Below, in pieces: positions 1 through 6,061 of a stretch of 7,636 nt of DNA. The stretch's first letter is position 1; each line of letters opens with the position of its first letter. The stretch spans positions 1 to 7,636 of the forward strand of contig QMMV01000087.1 of the NCBI GenBank assembly GCA_003647435.1, read 5' to 3'. This DNA comes from Deltaproteobacteria bacterium. Lineage in GTDB: Bacteria > Desulfobacterota > Desulfobacteria > Desulfobacterales > C00003060. A program made the translations under genes and the position numbers. The notes under the pieces are model-generated. The model was given only the letters and a program-made list of their open reading frames with translations. It was not told the origin of the DNA and did no database searches.

Positions 1-642
1 CAGGACGCCGGCTACAGGACCATCATCGTGCAGCCCACACATTTATACAATGGAGAGGAATACACGGACCTTTGTTCGTATGTGCGAGGCCTCAATGCCA
101 TAACGACCATCAAGAAAAAATATACCCCTTTTGTCAAGTTGGTCATCGGCAGGCCGGCCTTGGGAAAATGCGGTCCGGTTTATGACTACCACAAGGACAT
201 GGAGGTTGCCGCAAAGGCCCTTGCGTCCGATGTGCAACTTGCCGAAAAAGAAGGAGCCGCACTCGTTTATATGGGCCATGGCAATGAGTTTTACAGCACC
301 GCTATCTATGCTGAATTTCAGCAGGTCATGCGCAGGACGTACCCGAAGGCCCGCATCTTCATCGGCACCGTGGAAGGATTCCCGTCTCTTGCTGACGTTG
401 TCTCGGCCGTGACCCATAGCCGGATCAGGAAAGTTGTGCTCAAGCCCCTGATGATCGTCGCGGGAGACCATGCCAACAATGACATGGCGGGGGATGACGA
501 AGATTCCTGGAAGAATACCTTCAAAAGAGCGGGTGTACGCGTAAAGTGTGTCATCCACGGACTGGGCGAAAACATGAACTGGGATGAGATATACGTCAAT
601 CATATTAAAGACGTAGCACGGGACAACGACATAGCGTTATAG
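1..642 (+). CDS. cbiK: Sirohydrochlorin cobaltochelatase, CbiK type (5'-truncated by window)
   Basis: Class II chelatase that inserts Co2+ into sirohydrochlorin, the entry step of the anaerobic (cobalt-early) cobalamin pathway. The frame is open from base 1, and family sequence (an AGYRTIIVQP-like strand) already lies upstream of the first possible start, the GTG at 28. The gene therefore begins outside the window; by comparison with Salmonella CbiK (recalled) roughly 70 residues are missing. The three metal-site positions of the family are all visible: His in MGHG (codon 277-279), Glu in TVEGFP (codon 373-375) and His in AGDHANNDMAGDDEDSW (codon 469-471). The C-terminus with GLGEN is complete. 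The stop lies 1 bp before the permease start, so the gene leads the importer operon. CbiK-type chelatases exist in cytoplasmic and exported (CbiKP) forms, and without the N-terminus the location cannot be told. Iron or nickel as substrate is possible, but the neighbouring cbiL favours cobalt. Confidence 0.93.
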   Translation, partial: QDAGYRTIIVQPTHLYNGEEYTDLCSYVRGLNAITTIKKKYTPFVKLVIGRPALGKCGPVYDYHKDMEVAAKALASDVQLAEKEGAALVYMGHGNEFYSTAIYAEFQQVMRRTYPKARIFIGTVEGFPSLADVVSAVTHSRIRKVVLKPLMIVAGDHANNDMAGDDEDSWKNTFKRAGVRVKCVIHGLGENMNWDEIYVNHIKDVARDNDIAL

Positions 643-643
643 G

Positions 644-1699
644 ATGTGGATCAGGAAAGAAAAACGGGCGGCCCCGGAAACGGGGCGCGCCTGCCTCATT
701 TTGCTCGGGGGTATGCTGGTCCTGGTCATTATTATGGCAACCGGCATGGGCTATATGCGCATATCCGCCGGTGATGTAATAAGAATAATCTTTTACGGGC
801 TCAGCGGAAACCATGGCCTTATTGCGGGAATAAACAAGGTCTTTCCCTATGTGGTGTGGGACGTCAGGCTGCCGCGCGTCCTGACGGCCGCAGTCGTCGG
901 GACGGGCCTCTCTTTGGCGGGGGTGGTATTTCAGGGTATCCTGCTCAATCCCCTGGCCGACCCGTACACCCTGGGCATATCCGCGGGCGCCGCTTTCGGG
1001 GCCTCCATTGCCCTGCTCCTGGACATCGGGTCTCTCGGGATCTATTCGGTGCCGCTTTTTGCCTTTGCGGGAGCGGTGGCAACCCTTTTTGCGGTGATGG
1101 CCTTATCTACCTCCGGCGGGACAATCTCTTCCAATAATCTCATATTATCAGGGATTATCGTGGCGGCAATCCTGTCTGCAGGCATAAGCTTCATTAAATA
1201 TGTGGCGGACGAACAGGTTTCGATCATCATCTTCTGGCTGATGGGAAGTTTCGGTTCAAAGACCTGGGTGGACGTCTTCATAACATTCTCCTTTGTCTTC
1301 ATCGGATTCATCATCTGCATTTTCTTCGCGCGGGACCTCAATATCATGTCCCTGGGTGACCGATCCGCATCCTCACTGGGTATCAACCCGAACAGGACAA
1401 GGATCACACTCCTGGTAACGGCGTCAATGATCACGGCTGTCTGTGTATCGGTATCCGGGATCATCGGATTTGTCGGCCTGATTATCCCGCACCTGATGCG
1501 GTTTATGGTGGGGTCCGACAGCAGAAGACTGGTCCCTGCCTCGGCCCTGGCAGGCGCCATCCTGCTCCTGTCGGCGGACACCGTCACCAGGGCGCTTCTG
1601 CCCGCTGAGATCCCCATCGGTGTTCTTACCGCCCTGATCGGCGGGCCCTTTTTCTGCTATATCTTCAAGAAAAGGCAAACAGCGGTGCAAAGTGGGTAA
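644..1699 (+). CDS. ABC importer permease, FecCD/BtuC family
   Basis: Inner-membrane permease subunit of a type II ABC importer for corrinoids, heme or ferric siderophores. At 351 residues it has the normal family length. The first membrane segment lies at about residues 17-36, followed by family blocks: RLPRVLTAAVVGTGLSLAG, then a Q and NPLADPYTLGISAGAAFGAS, and near the C-terminus GIIGFVGLIIPHLMR, then DTVTRALLP-EIPIGVLTALIGGPFF. About ten membrane helices are expected. The ATG at 644 is one base after the chelatase stop (TAG-G-ATG) with no strong ribosome binding site, so translation probably depends on coupling. The 3' end overlaps the ATPase start by 8 bp. Substrate cannot be read from the permease; flanking cbiK and cbiL suggest a corrinoid or another metallated tetrapyrrole, with iron-siderophore as the main alternative. 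Confidence 0.93.
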   Translation: MWIRKEKRAAPETGRACLILLGGMLVLVIIMATGMGYMRISAGDVIRIIFYGLSGNHGLIAGINKVFPYVVWDVRLPRVLTAAVVGTGLSLAGVVFQGILLNPLADPYTLGISAGAAFGASIALLLDIGSLGIYSVPLFAFAGAVATLFAVMALSTSGGTISSNNLILSGIIVAAILSAGISFIKYVADEQVSIIIFWLMGSFGSKTWVDVFITFSFVFIGFIICIFFARDLNIMSLGDRSASSLGINPNRTRITLLVTASMITAVCVSVSGIIGFVGLIIPHLMRFMVGSDSRRLVPASALAGAILLLSADTVTRALLPAEIPIGVLTALIGGPFFCYIFKKRQTAVQSG

Positions 1700-2486
1700 A
1701 GACCTCATTTTCGAGATGGAAGATTTGAGTTTCCACTATGGCCGGACCAGGGCTGTGGACAACCTCTCTCTGACCCTGTCCTCCGGTTGTTTTTGGGGGC
1801 TCCTAGGGCCTAACGGGTGCGGAAAGTCGACGCTCCTCGACCTGATGGCGCGGTGCAAGACACCTCAGGCGGGGATCATAAAATATCGTGGACGGGACAT
1901 TAGAGATTACGGGAGTAAGGTCATCGCACGGGAAATAGCACTGGTCCCGCAGGACTTCCATGTCAACTTTCCCTTCACGGTAGAGGAGATTCTCCTTATG
2001 GGCAGGCATCCCTATATACCGAGGTTTGCGTCTCCTTCCAGTGATGATTTGCAAGTCGTTGATCAGGTTATGGAAGTTTTGAAGATTGCAAAGTTCAGAC
2101 ACAACTATATCACCGAATTGAGCGGCGGCGAAAAACAACGGGTCATCTTCGCACGGGCATTGGCCCAGGACACCCCGGTCGTGCTGTTGGATGAGGCCAC
2201 CTCGAACATGGACATCAGGCATACCCTGGACATCCTGGACATTGTGGCCGGGGATGTGGAGACCGGGGGAAAAACCGTCATTGCAGCGCTTCATAACCTG
2301 AACCTGGCCGCAACCTATTGTGACAAGCTTGTCTTCATGAAATCGGGCAGGGTGGTTTCCCAGGGGGACCGGGATCAGGTGCTGACCGAGGAAATCCTTT
2401 ATGAAGTTTTTGGAATCGAGAGTCGTGTTTATTTTGATGAATACGTCGGATCAAGACAGGTGGCATTCAGGAGAAGAAGGCCATGA
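1692..2486 (+). CDS. ABC importer ATPase, FecE/BtuD family
   Basis: Cytoplasmic ATPase that powers the adjacent FecCD-type permease. All nucleotide-binding elements are intact: Walker A GPNGCGKST (residues 39-47), Q-loop VPQDF (85-89), signature LSGGEKQR (143-150), Walker B VVLLDE (163-168), D-loop SNMD (171-174) and switch His201 in ALHNLNLAA, the form usual for BtuD/FecE proteins. The length of 264 residues is normal. The chosen start is GTG 1692, which overlaps the permease stop (TAA 1697-1699). An in-frame ATG at 1716 is an alternative that would remove eight residues before the first strand. The 3' end shares ATGA with the binding-protein gene (ATG 2483, TGA 2484-2486), supporting a single transcript. 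The tail after the ATPase core ends in a short run of arginines (RRRRP). Confidence 0.94.
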   Translation: MGKDLIFEMEDLSFHYGRTRAVDNLSLTLSSGCFWGLLGPNGCGKSTLLDLMARCKTPQAGIIKYRGRDIRDYGSKVIAREIALVPQDFHVNFPFTVEEILLMGRHPYIPRFASPSSDDLQVVDQVMEVLKIAKFRHNYITELSGGEKQRVIFARALAQDTPVVLLDEATSNMDIRHTLDILDIVAGDVETGGKTVIAALHNLNLAATYCDKLVFMKSGRVVSQGDRDQVLTEEILYEVFGIESRVYFDEYVGSRQVAFRRRRP

Positions 2487-3460
2487 CGAGAAAGATAATA
2501 CAAACGCTGGGTCTGGCGTTGGCCCTGATGAGTATGACACTGGGTGTTTCCGTTTCATCCACACGGGCGGGAACAAGGAAATTTGTCGATCGATCCGGAA
2601 TCGGGATCGTCATGAAGAAACCTTTTCATCGGATCATTTCCCTTTACGGGGCCCATACGGAAAACCTTTTTTCCCTCGGCCTTAACCGGGAAATCATCGG
2701 CGTTTCAAGGAATGAGGCGTATCCTCCCCGGGCCATGACAAAACCGGTGTTCAGTTATCATGACGATGCGGAGAAATTTCTGGCGGCAAGGCCCGATCTC
2801 GTTCTGATCCGCCCGATGATCGCGCGCGGCTACAAAAACCTGGTGGCCAAGCTCCGCCGGGCCGGGGTTATGGTTGTATCACTTCAGCCGAGAACCATCA
2901 AAGAGGTCTATTCGTACTGGAAAAATCTTGGACTCCTAACCGGAAGGGAAACGCAGGCCGAGGCCATGATAAAGCAATTCAAGAGAGGAATCGGGAAAAT
3001 CCGTTCCCTTGTAAAGGGCATTCCCGTTGCAAAGAGAAAGAGGGTCTATTTCGAAGCGATTCACAGCAAGATGAGGACCTTTTCGCCCTCTTCCATTGCC
3101 ATGTTCGCCCTGAGGACCGCCGGGGGCGTCAATGTGGCGGAAGACGCCCGGGCGCGACACGGGACCAACATAGCCGCCTACGGGAAAGAGCGGATCCTTT
3201 TCCATGCAGATGAAATCCATGTCTATCTGGCCCAAAGAGGCCCCATGAACCGGATACGCATCCCGCTGATCAGGAATGAGCCCGGATTCATGGCCATCAA
3301 GGCGGTCCGGGAAGGAGAGATATACATTGTTGATGAAGACATCGTCTCCCGGCCCACCATGAGGCTGCTTGACGGCATATGGGAGATCGGCAGGATCCTT
3401 TATCCTGCAAGGTTTGATACGGCGAACATGCCGTCTGTTCAGGAAGGCATCGAGAAATGA
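2483..3460 (+). CDS. Periplasmic substrate-binding protein, BtuF/FepB-like
   Basis: Ligand-capturing component of the ABC importer encoded by the two preceding genes. A Sec signal peptide is clear: MTRK, a hydrophobic stretch at about residues 8-24, and a likely cleavage site after STRA (residue 29). There is no lipobox cysteine, so the mature protein should be soluble in the periplasm rather than a lipoprotein. The first lobe carries the family pattern RIISLYGAHTENLFSLG (50-66), where family members usually have S-L-x-P/G-x-x-T-E-x-L. This is followed by RPDLVLIRP, and the second lobe carries TAGGVNVAED and EGEIYIVDED. The length of 325 residues fits the family. A ribosome binding site AGGAG (2469-2473) lies 9 bases before the ATG, inside the ATPase gene. 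The 3' end overlaps cbiL by 4 bp (ATGA). Ligand identity is unknown: corrinoid, heme, siderophore or cobalt chelate are possible. Confidence 0.9.
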   Translation: MTRKIIQTLGLALALMSMTLGVSVSSTRAGTRKFVDRSGIGIVMKKPFHRIISLYGAHTENLFSLGLNREIIGVSRNEAYPPRAMTKPVFSYHDDAEKFLAARPDLVLIRPMIARGYKNLVAKLRRAGVMVVSLQPRTIKEVYSYWKNLGLLTGRETQAEAMIKQFKRGIGKIRSLVKGIPVAKRKRVYFEAIHSKMRTFSPSSIAMFALRTAGGVNVAEDARARHGTNIAAYGKERILFHADEIHVYLAQRGPMNRIRIPLIRNEPGFMAIKAVREGEIYIVDEDIVSRPTMRLLDGIWEIGRILYPARFDTANMPSVQEGIEK

Positions 3461-4179
3461 CATATGGGACGTTGTACGGCATAGGGGTTGGACCTGGCGA
3501 TCCGGAGCTGATTACCTTAAAAGCAGTGAATATCTTGCAGCGGGTATCGGTAGTCTTTGCCGCCTCTTCAACAAAAAACACTTACTCCCTTGCAAAGAAT
3601 ATCGTGTCGGCCCATCTCAAGGAGGGAGTCCCCGTGCGGCTTCTAGGCTTTCCCATGACACGCGATAAAGATGTTCTTAAAAGGGCATGGAAAGAGAATG
3701 CAGACCGGGTCCTTCGTGTGATCGGGAAGGAAAAAGACGCAGCCTTTGTCACCCTGGGTGACCCCATGACGTACAGCACCTTCGGATATCTCATGCATAC
3801 CATCAGAGAAACAGCGCCTGAGATTCCCATTGAGATCGTTCCCGGCATAACCTCTTACCAGGCCGGAGCAGCGGCGGCCCGAATGCCCCTCGCGGAGGCC
3901 GAGGAATCGTTCACGGTCATTTCCGGCGCCATGGGCGCTCAACAGCTGGAAAAAGCGATCAATTGCTCTGACCGGGTGGTCATGCTTAAGGTGTATCGAC
4001 ATTATAAAGAGATTTTGGACACTTTGAATCTCCTGGCAAAGGGGAAAAGGGCCGTGTTGGTCTCCCGATGCGGGCTTAGTGGTCAAGAAATAGCCTATGA
4101 TCTGGGGCATAGGCCGGATAAGGTTCCCCATTATCTCTCCCTTCTTATCATAGGCAAGAAGGATAGAGAGGAGGGATAA
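3457..4179 (+). CDS. cbiL: Cobalt-precorrin-2 C20-methyltransferase
   Basis: SAM-dependent methyltransferase of the CbiL/CobI branch of the tetrapyrrole methylase family. It methylates C20 of cobalt-precorrin-2, the step that follows cobalt insertion by CbiK and reduction. The N-terminal loop GVGPGDPELITLKA (residues 10-23), the LGDPMTYSTFGYL segment (100-112) and PGITSYQAGAA (129-139) are typical of this branch; TYSTF in the second motif points to the C20 enzymes rather than to other Cbi methylases. The 240-residue length is normal and the C-terminus looks complete. AGGAAGG (3441-3447) gives a ribosome binding site 9 bases before the ATG, and the start overlaps the binding-protein stop. Pairing with a CbiK chelatase argues for the cobalt-early rather than the aerobic CobI reaction. 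No other cbi ring-modification gene is in the window, so the rest of the pathway must be elsewhere. Confidence 0.93.
   Translation: MTYGTLYGIGVGPGDPELITLKAVNILQRVSVVFAASSTKNTYSLAKNIVSAHLKEGVPVRLLGFPMTRDKDVLKRAWKENADRVLRVIGKEKDAAFVTLGDPMTYSTFGYLMHTIRETAPEIPIEIVPGITSYQAGAAAARMPLAEAEESFTVISGAMGAQQLEKAINCSDRVVMLKVYRHYKEILDTLNLLAKGKRAVLVSRCGLSGQEIAYDLGHRPDKVPHYLSLLIIGKKDREEG
4169..4174 (+). promoter_or_regulatory. Strong Shine-Dalgarno (AGGAGG) inside the end of cbiL
   Basis: AGGAGG lies in the last codons of cbiL, 12 bases before the ATG at 4187. The placement is typical of a coupled downstream gene in an operon, but the reading frame it now precedes is only a transposase fragment. It may be the leftover initiation signal of a gene that originally followed cbiL. 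Chance occurrence in a purine-rich C-terminal coding end cannot be excluded. Confidence 0.45.
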
Positions 4180-4186
4180 CGACATC

Positions 4187-4771
4187 ATGCCATTCCGCAT
4201 CAAGAACCTTGATCATCAAATCGAGCAGATTGCCCGCGCAGACACCTATGGGCCCGGTGTAAAAAAGATCCGGGCCTTCAAAGGGATCAGTACTCTGGCC
4301 GCCAGGATATTCATTGCGGAAACAACAAATTTTCGCCGATTTCCAAGCCAGCGGGTATTGATGGCATTTCTTGGCCTTATTCCCTCGGAGAATTCCTCGA
4401 GCGACAGGCAGAAAGGGCGAAAAATCACCAAAATAGGCAAGCGTCGCTGCAGGACGCAATTGATAGAATCGGTCCAGCATTACGCCTGGAAGCCCTGCGT
4501 CGGCCCCCAAATGAGTCACGATTTGAGCACGGTTGATGCGAAAAGCGCCTTAAAGTGCATGGAGCATCTGCATAAACGGGACAGGGTCTTGATCCTGAAA
4601 GGCAAGGTCCGCCAAGTGGCGATCACGGCCATTGCATGAGAATTCACAGGGTTTATTTGGGCCATGATGCAACCGGAACCGGCAGCCGATCGAGGACCTC
4701 TTGGTCGATTTTCAAAGAACGCATTATTCGGCATGAAAGCTTTGAGCAAGATGGAGCTTGGGGTAGGTTAG
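4187..4771 (+). pseudogene. IS110-family transposase remnant (C-terminal domain, nonsense codon)
   Basis: Broken transposase of the IS110/IS116/IS902 type. The frame from ATG 4187 gives the end of a helical linker (IKNLDHQIEQIA), then the C-terminal Transposase_20-like domain: IRAFKGISTLAARIFIAE, NFRRFPSQRVLMAFLGLIPSE, and a GRKITKIG block. The family's N-terminal RuvC-like DEDD domain, about the first half of a 330-450-residue protein, is absent; sequence before about 4195 is cbiL and its spacer. The family usually reads S-S-G after the PSE motif; here it is SSSD (residues 70-73), which may affect the serine region of the active site. TGA at 4637-4639 follows VAITAIA, and the same frame then reads EFTGFIWAM, matching the usual A-R-E-L-x-G-F-I-W-A end of this domain. 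This is best explained by a CGA-to-TGA change. The frame finally closes at TAG 4769-4771. The element is inactive on its own. The 150-residue piece up to the TGA could still be translated from the AGGAGG at 4169. Confidence 0.85.
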
Positions 4772-5136
4772 GAGATACTTGGTGATGCACCATGTTGAGA
4801 CCCCCCCCGGGTCTATTCACGATCTTAGATCGAGTGCCCTCCGGACGAATAACGAATAGTGCTGGTAACCAACCCGCGAATAGCAGTCTGATTCACCGTC
4901 GAAGCAACCCCTGCTCCGTCTTGCTCAAAAAACTTGTTGAGGATTCATGGCCGGCCTGCGGAACTTACAAACAGATTCAGGAAAACACAGTGGCACAGCA
5001 GGGGGAAGTTCGCACGCTCCGACGATCTCCCGGTGGACTCAATTCCGGATGGAAACCGGTTAGGATGAATCTGCCGCTGATGTTCCTTGGTAGATGAGGT
5101 CATGAACTCGTAAACATACTTGATGGAGGGTGAATT
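4772..5136 (+). other. Intergenic stretch with no recognisable gene
   Basis: About 365 bp between the transposase remnant and the receiver-like gene. Visible in it are a run of eight C (4801-4808), a 13-base palindrome CGATCTTAGATCG (4820-4832), a short inverted repeat TGGTG-ATG-CACCA (4780-4792), and three copies of CGAATA (from 4846, 4853 and 4877). The open frames on either strand (for example 4792-5097 on + and 4945-5214 on -) resemble no family I know and lack a well-placed ribosome binding site. A 24-codon frame at 4785-4859 has AGGAG ten bases upstream but is otherwise unsupported. The stretch may hold the right-hand end of the IS110 element and the promoter of the downstream operon. 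I see no strong sigma-70 or sigma-54 promoter, no cobalamin-riboswitch core and no intrinsic terminator. Confidence 0.5.
5125..5130 (+). promoter_or_regulatory. Shine-Dalgarno GGAGGG for the receiver-like gene
   Basis: GGAGGG sits 6 bases before ATG 5137. It fixes the start of the small receiver-like protein and is the main support, besides the protein pattern, that this short frame is a real gene. Confidence 0.75.
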
Positions 5137-5496
5137 ATGGAACGGCGTTGCACCTTGATAGTCAGTGACAGTCCTGACAGGCGTTACTTCATCGAATATC
5201 ACCTGAAAAACCATGCCGGGAGATCAGTTCACTATCCCAATATCATGTCTGCCAGAAAAGCGGCCAGGCTTGATTCGTTCGCTTTGATTGTTGTAGATCT
5301 CTCCATTCCTCTCAGGGAGAAGCTGGCACTTGTCAGCGATGCGTGTATACATCAGTCGGATGCGAGGATCATTACCATCGGCAAAATGGAATACCTTGAG
5401 AAGACAGGAGCCCTTGCCGGATTTCCGTCGGTGGAGAGCATCGATTCCATAAGATCTTTCCCGGATAAGTTAGCCGAATGCTCTGCACAAAGGTAA
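5137..5496 (+). CDS. Small receiver-like (CheY-fold) protein, degenerate
   Basis: Hypothetical 119-residue protein with the outline of a single response-regulator receiver domain and no output domain. The first strand TLIVSDSPDRR (6-16) resembles the usual start of a receiver, but with one acidic residue (Asp11) instead of the usual pair. ALIVVDLSIP (49-58) matches the strand that carries the phosphoacceptor, giving Asp54 as the candidate. RIITIGKMEYLEKTGALAGF (77-96) resembles strand 4 and the following helix, with Thr80 at the switch position. The lysine usual at the end of strand 5 (K-P motif) is not seen; the segment reads GFPSVESID. It is therefore probably a pseudo-receiver or an atypical phospho-binding protein. 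No kinase is nearby. The gene has a strong ribosome binding site and ends 49 bp before the corrinoid adenosyltransferase start, so it may lead that transcript. Function is unknown, and fold assignment rests on pattern reading only. Confidence 0.6.
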   Translation: MERRCTLIVSDSPDRRYFIEYHLKNHAGRSVHYPNIMSARKAARLDSFALIVVDLSIPLREKLALVSDACIHQSDARIITIGKMEYLEKTGALAGFPSVESIDSIRSFPDKLAECSAQR

Positions 5497-5545
5497 TGCC
5501 GGGGACGAGACAGCGGACAAAAATACAGAAAGAGGGGAATTTCCG

Positions 5546-6061
5546 ATGAAAGGGTATCTTCAAGTATATACGGGTAATGGTAAGGGAAAGACGACAGCGG
5601 CCTTTGGGCTCGCGCTTCGCGCCGCGGGTGCGGGGCTCAGGACCTATATCGCACAGTTTGCCAAGGGAAGGGAATATAGCGAGCACAGGGCCTTGGCCCG
5701 ATTATCCGACCTAATTACAATAAAACAGTACGGCAACCGTTTTTTCCTCCACCGTGATCCGGATCCCGAGGATATCAAGATTGCACAGAATGGATTGGAA
5801 GAGGTAAGAAAAGTGATGCTTTCAGGAAAATATGATATCATCATCCTTGATGAGGCGGACATCGCGACCTATTATAACCTGTTTTCCGTCGAGGATCTGC
5901 TGGAACTTATTCACACACGGCCGCAGAACATCGAGATGGTCATTACCGGAAGATATGCGGATCAGCGCGTCATAGAAGAAGCCGATCTGGTGACCGAGAT
6001 GAAGGAAATTAAACACTACTACAAGCAGGGTGTCATGGCCAGGGACGGTATAGAAAAATAA
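5546..6061 (+). CDS. cobO: ATP:corrinoid adenosyltransferase, CobA/CobO/BtuR family
   Basis: Transfers the 5'-deoxyadenosyl group of ATP to the cobalt of a reduced corrinoid, forming the adenosylated cofactor in the cytoplasm. The N-terminal P-loop GNGKGKTTAAFGLALRA (10-26) is characteristic, Walker B is IIILDEAD (98-105), and the C-terminus carries VITGRYAD, EADLVTEMKEIKH and the family-type ending ARDGIEK. The length of 171 residues fits the short form of the family. AGAGGGG (5531-5537) is 8 bases before the ATG. The corrinoid-site motif that is G-F-T-W in Salmonella CobA (recalled) aligns to R-F-F-L here (65-68): the Phe is kept and the Trp is lost. This may be normal for this clade. The stop overlaps the next start by one base (TAATG), coupling the enzyme to an ABC-2 transporter. 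It serves either de novo synthesis or salvage of imported corrinoids. Confidence 0.92.
   Translation: MKGYLQVYTGNGKGKTTAAFGLALRAAGAGLRTYIAQFAKGREYSEHRALARLSDLITIKQYGNRFFLHRDPDPEDIKIAQNGLEEVRKVMLSGKYDIIILDEADIATYYNLFSVEDLLELIHTRPQNIEMVITGRYADQRVIEEADLVTEMKEIKHYYKQGVMARDGIEK

Noticed and set aside
28..30. GTG as the true start of the chelatase
   Set aside because: Family-type sequence continues upstream in the same open frame to base 1, and the N-terminal part of the family would be missing.
43..603. Long - strand open frame opposite cbiK, and similar frames opposite the other genes
   Set aside because: They are antisense shadows of well-supported coding genes, have no family resemblance and need no separate explanation.
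4820..4832. Palindrome CGATCTTAGATCG as terminator or operator
   Set aside because: The stem is only 6 bp with a one-base centre and no following T run; there is no regulator gene to pair it with.
4980..5010. TGGCAC as half of a sigma-54 promoter
   Set aside because: The downstream TTGC half is absent at the required spacing; the sequence there is GGGGAA.
4792..5097. 101-codon open frame on the + strand
   Set aside because: No ribosome binding site at useful distance, no recognisable family, and low-complexity start around the C8 run. It lies in IS-associated sequence and is not called as a gene.
5087..5116. TTGGTA and TAAACA as a sigma-70 promoter for the 5137 gene
   Set aside because: Both boxes match the consensus poorly and the spacing is about 18 bases. 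Too weak to call.
4640..5136. Cobalamin riboswitch upstream of the cobO block
   Set aside because: I looked for the B12-box type core (GCCACTG-like and the G-rich conserved segments) and found none in convincing order on the + strand.
4945..5214. 89-codon open frame on the - strand
   Set aside because: Its start lies inside the well-supported receiver-like gene on the + strand and it resembles no family I know. Judged a shadow or debris frame.
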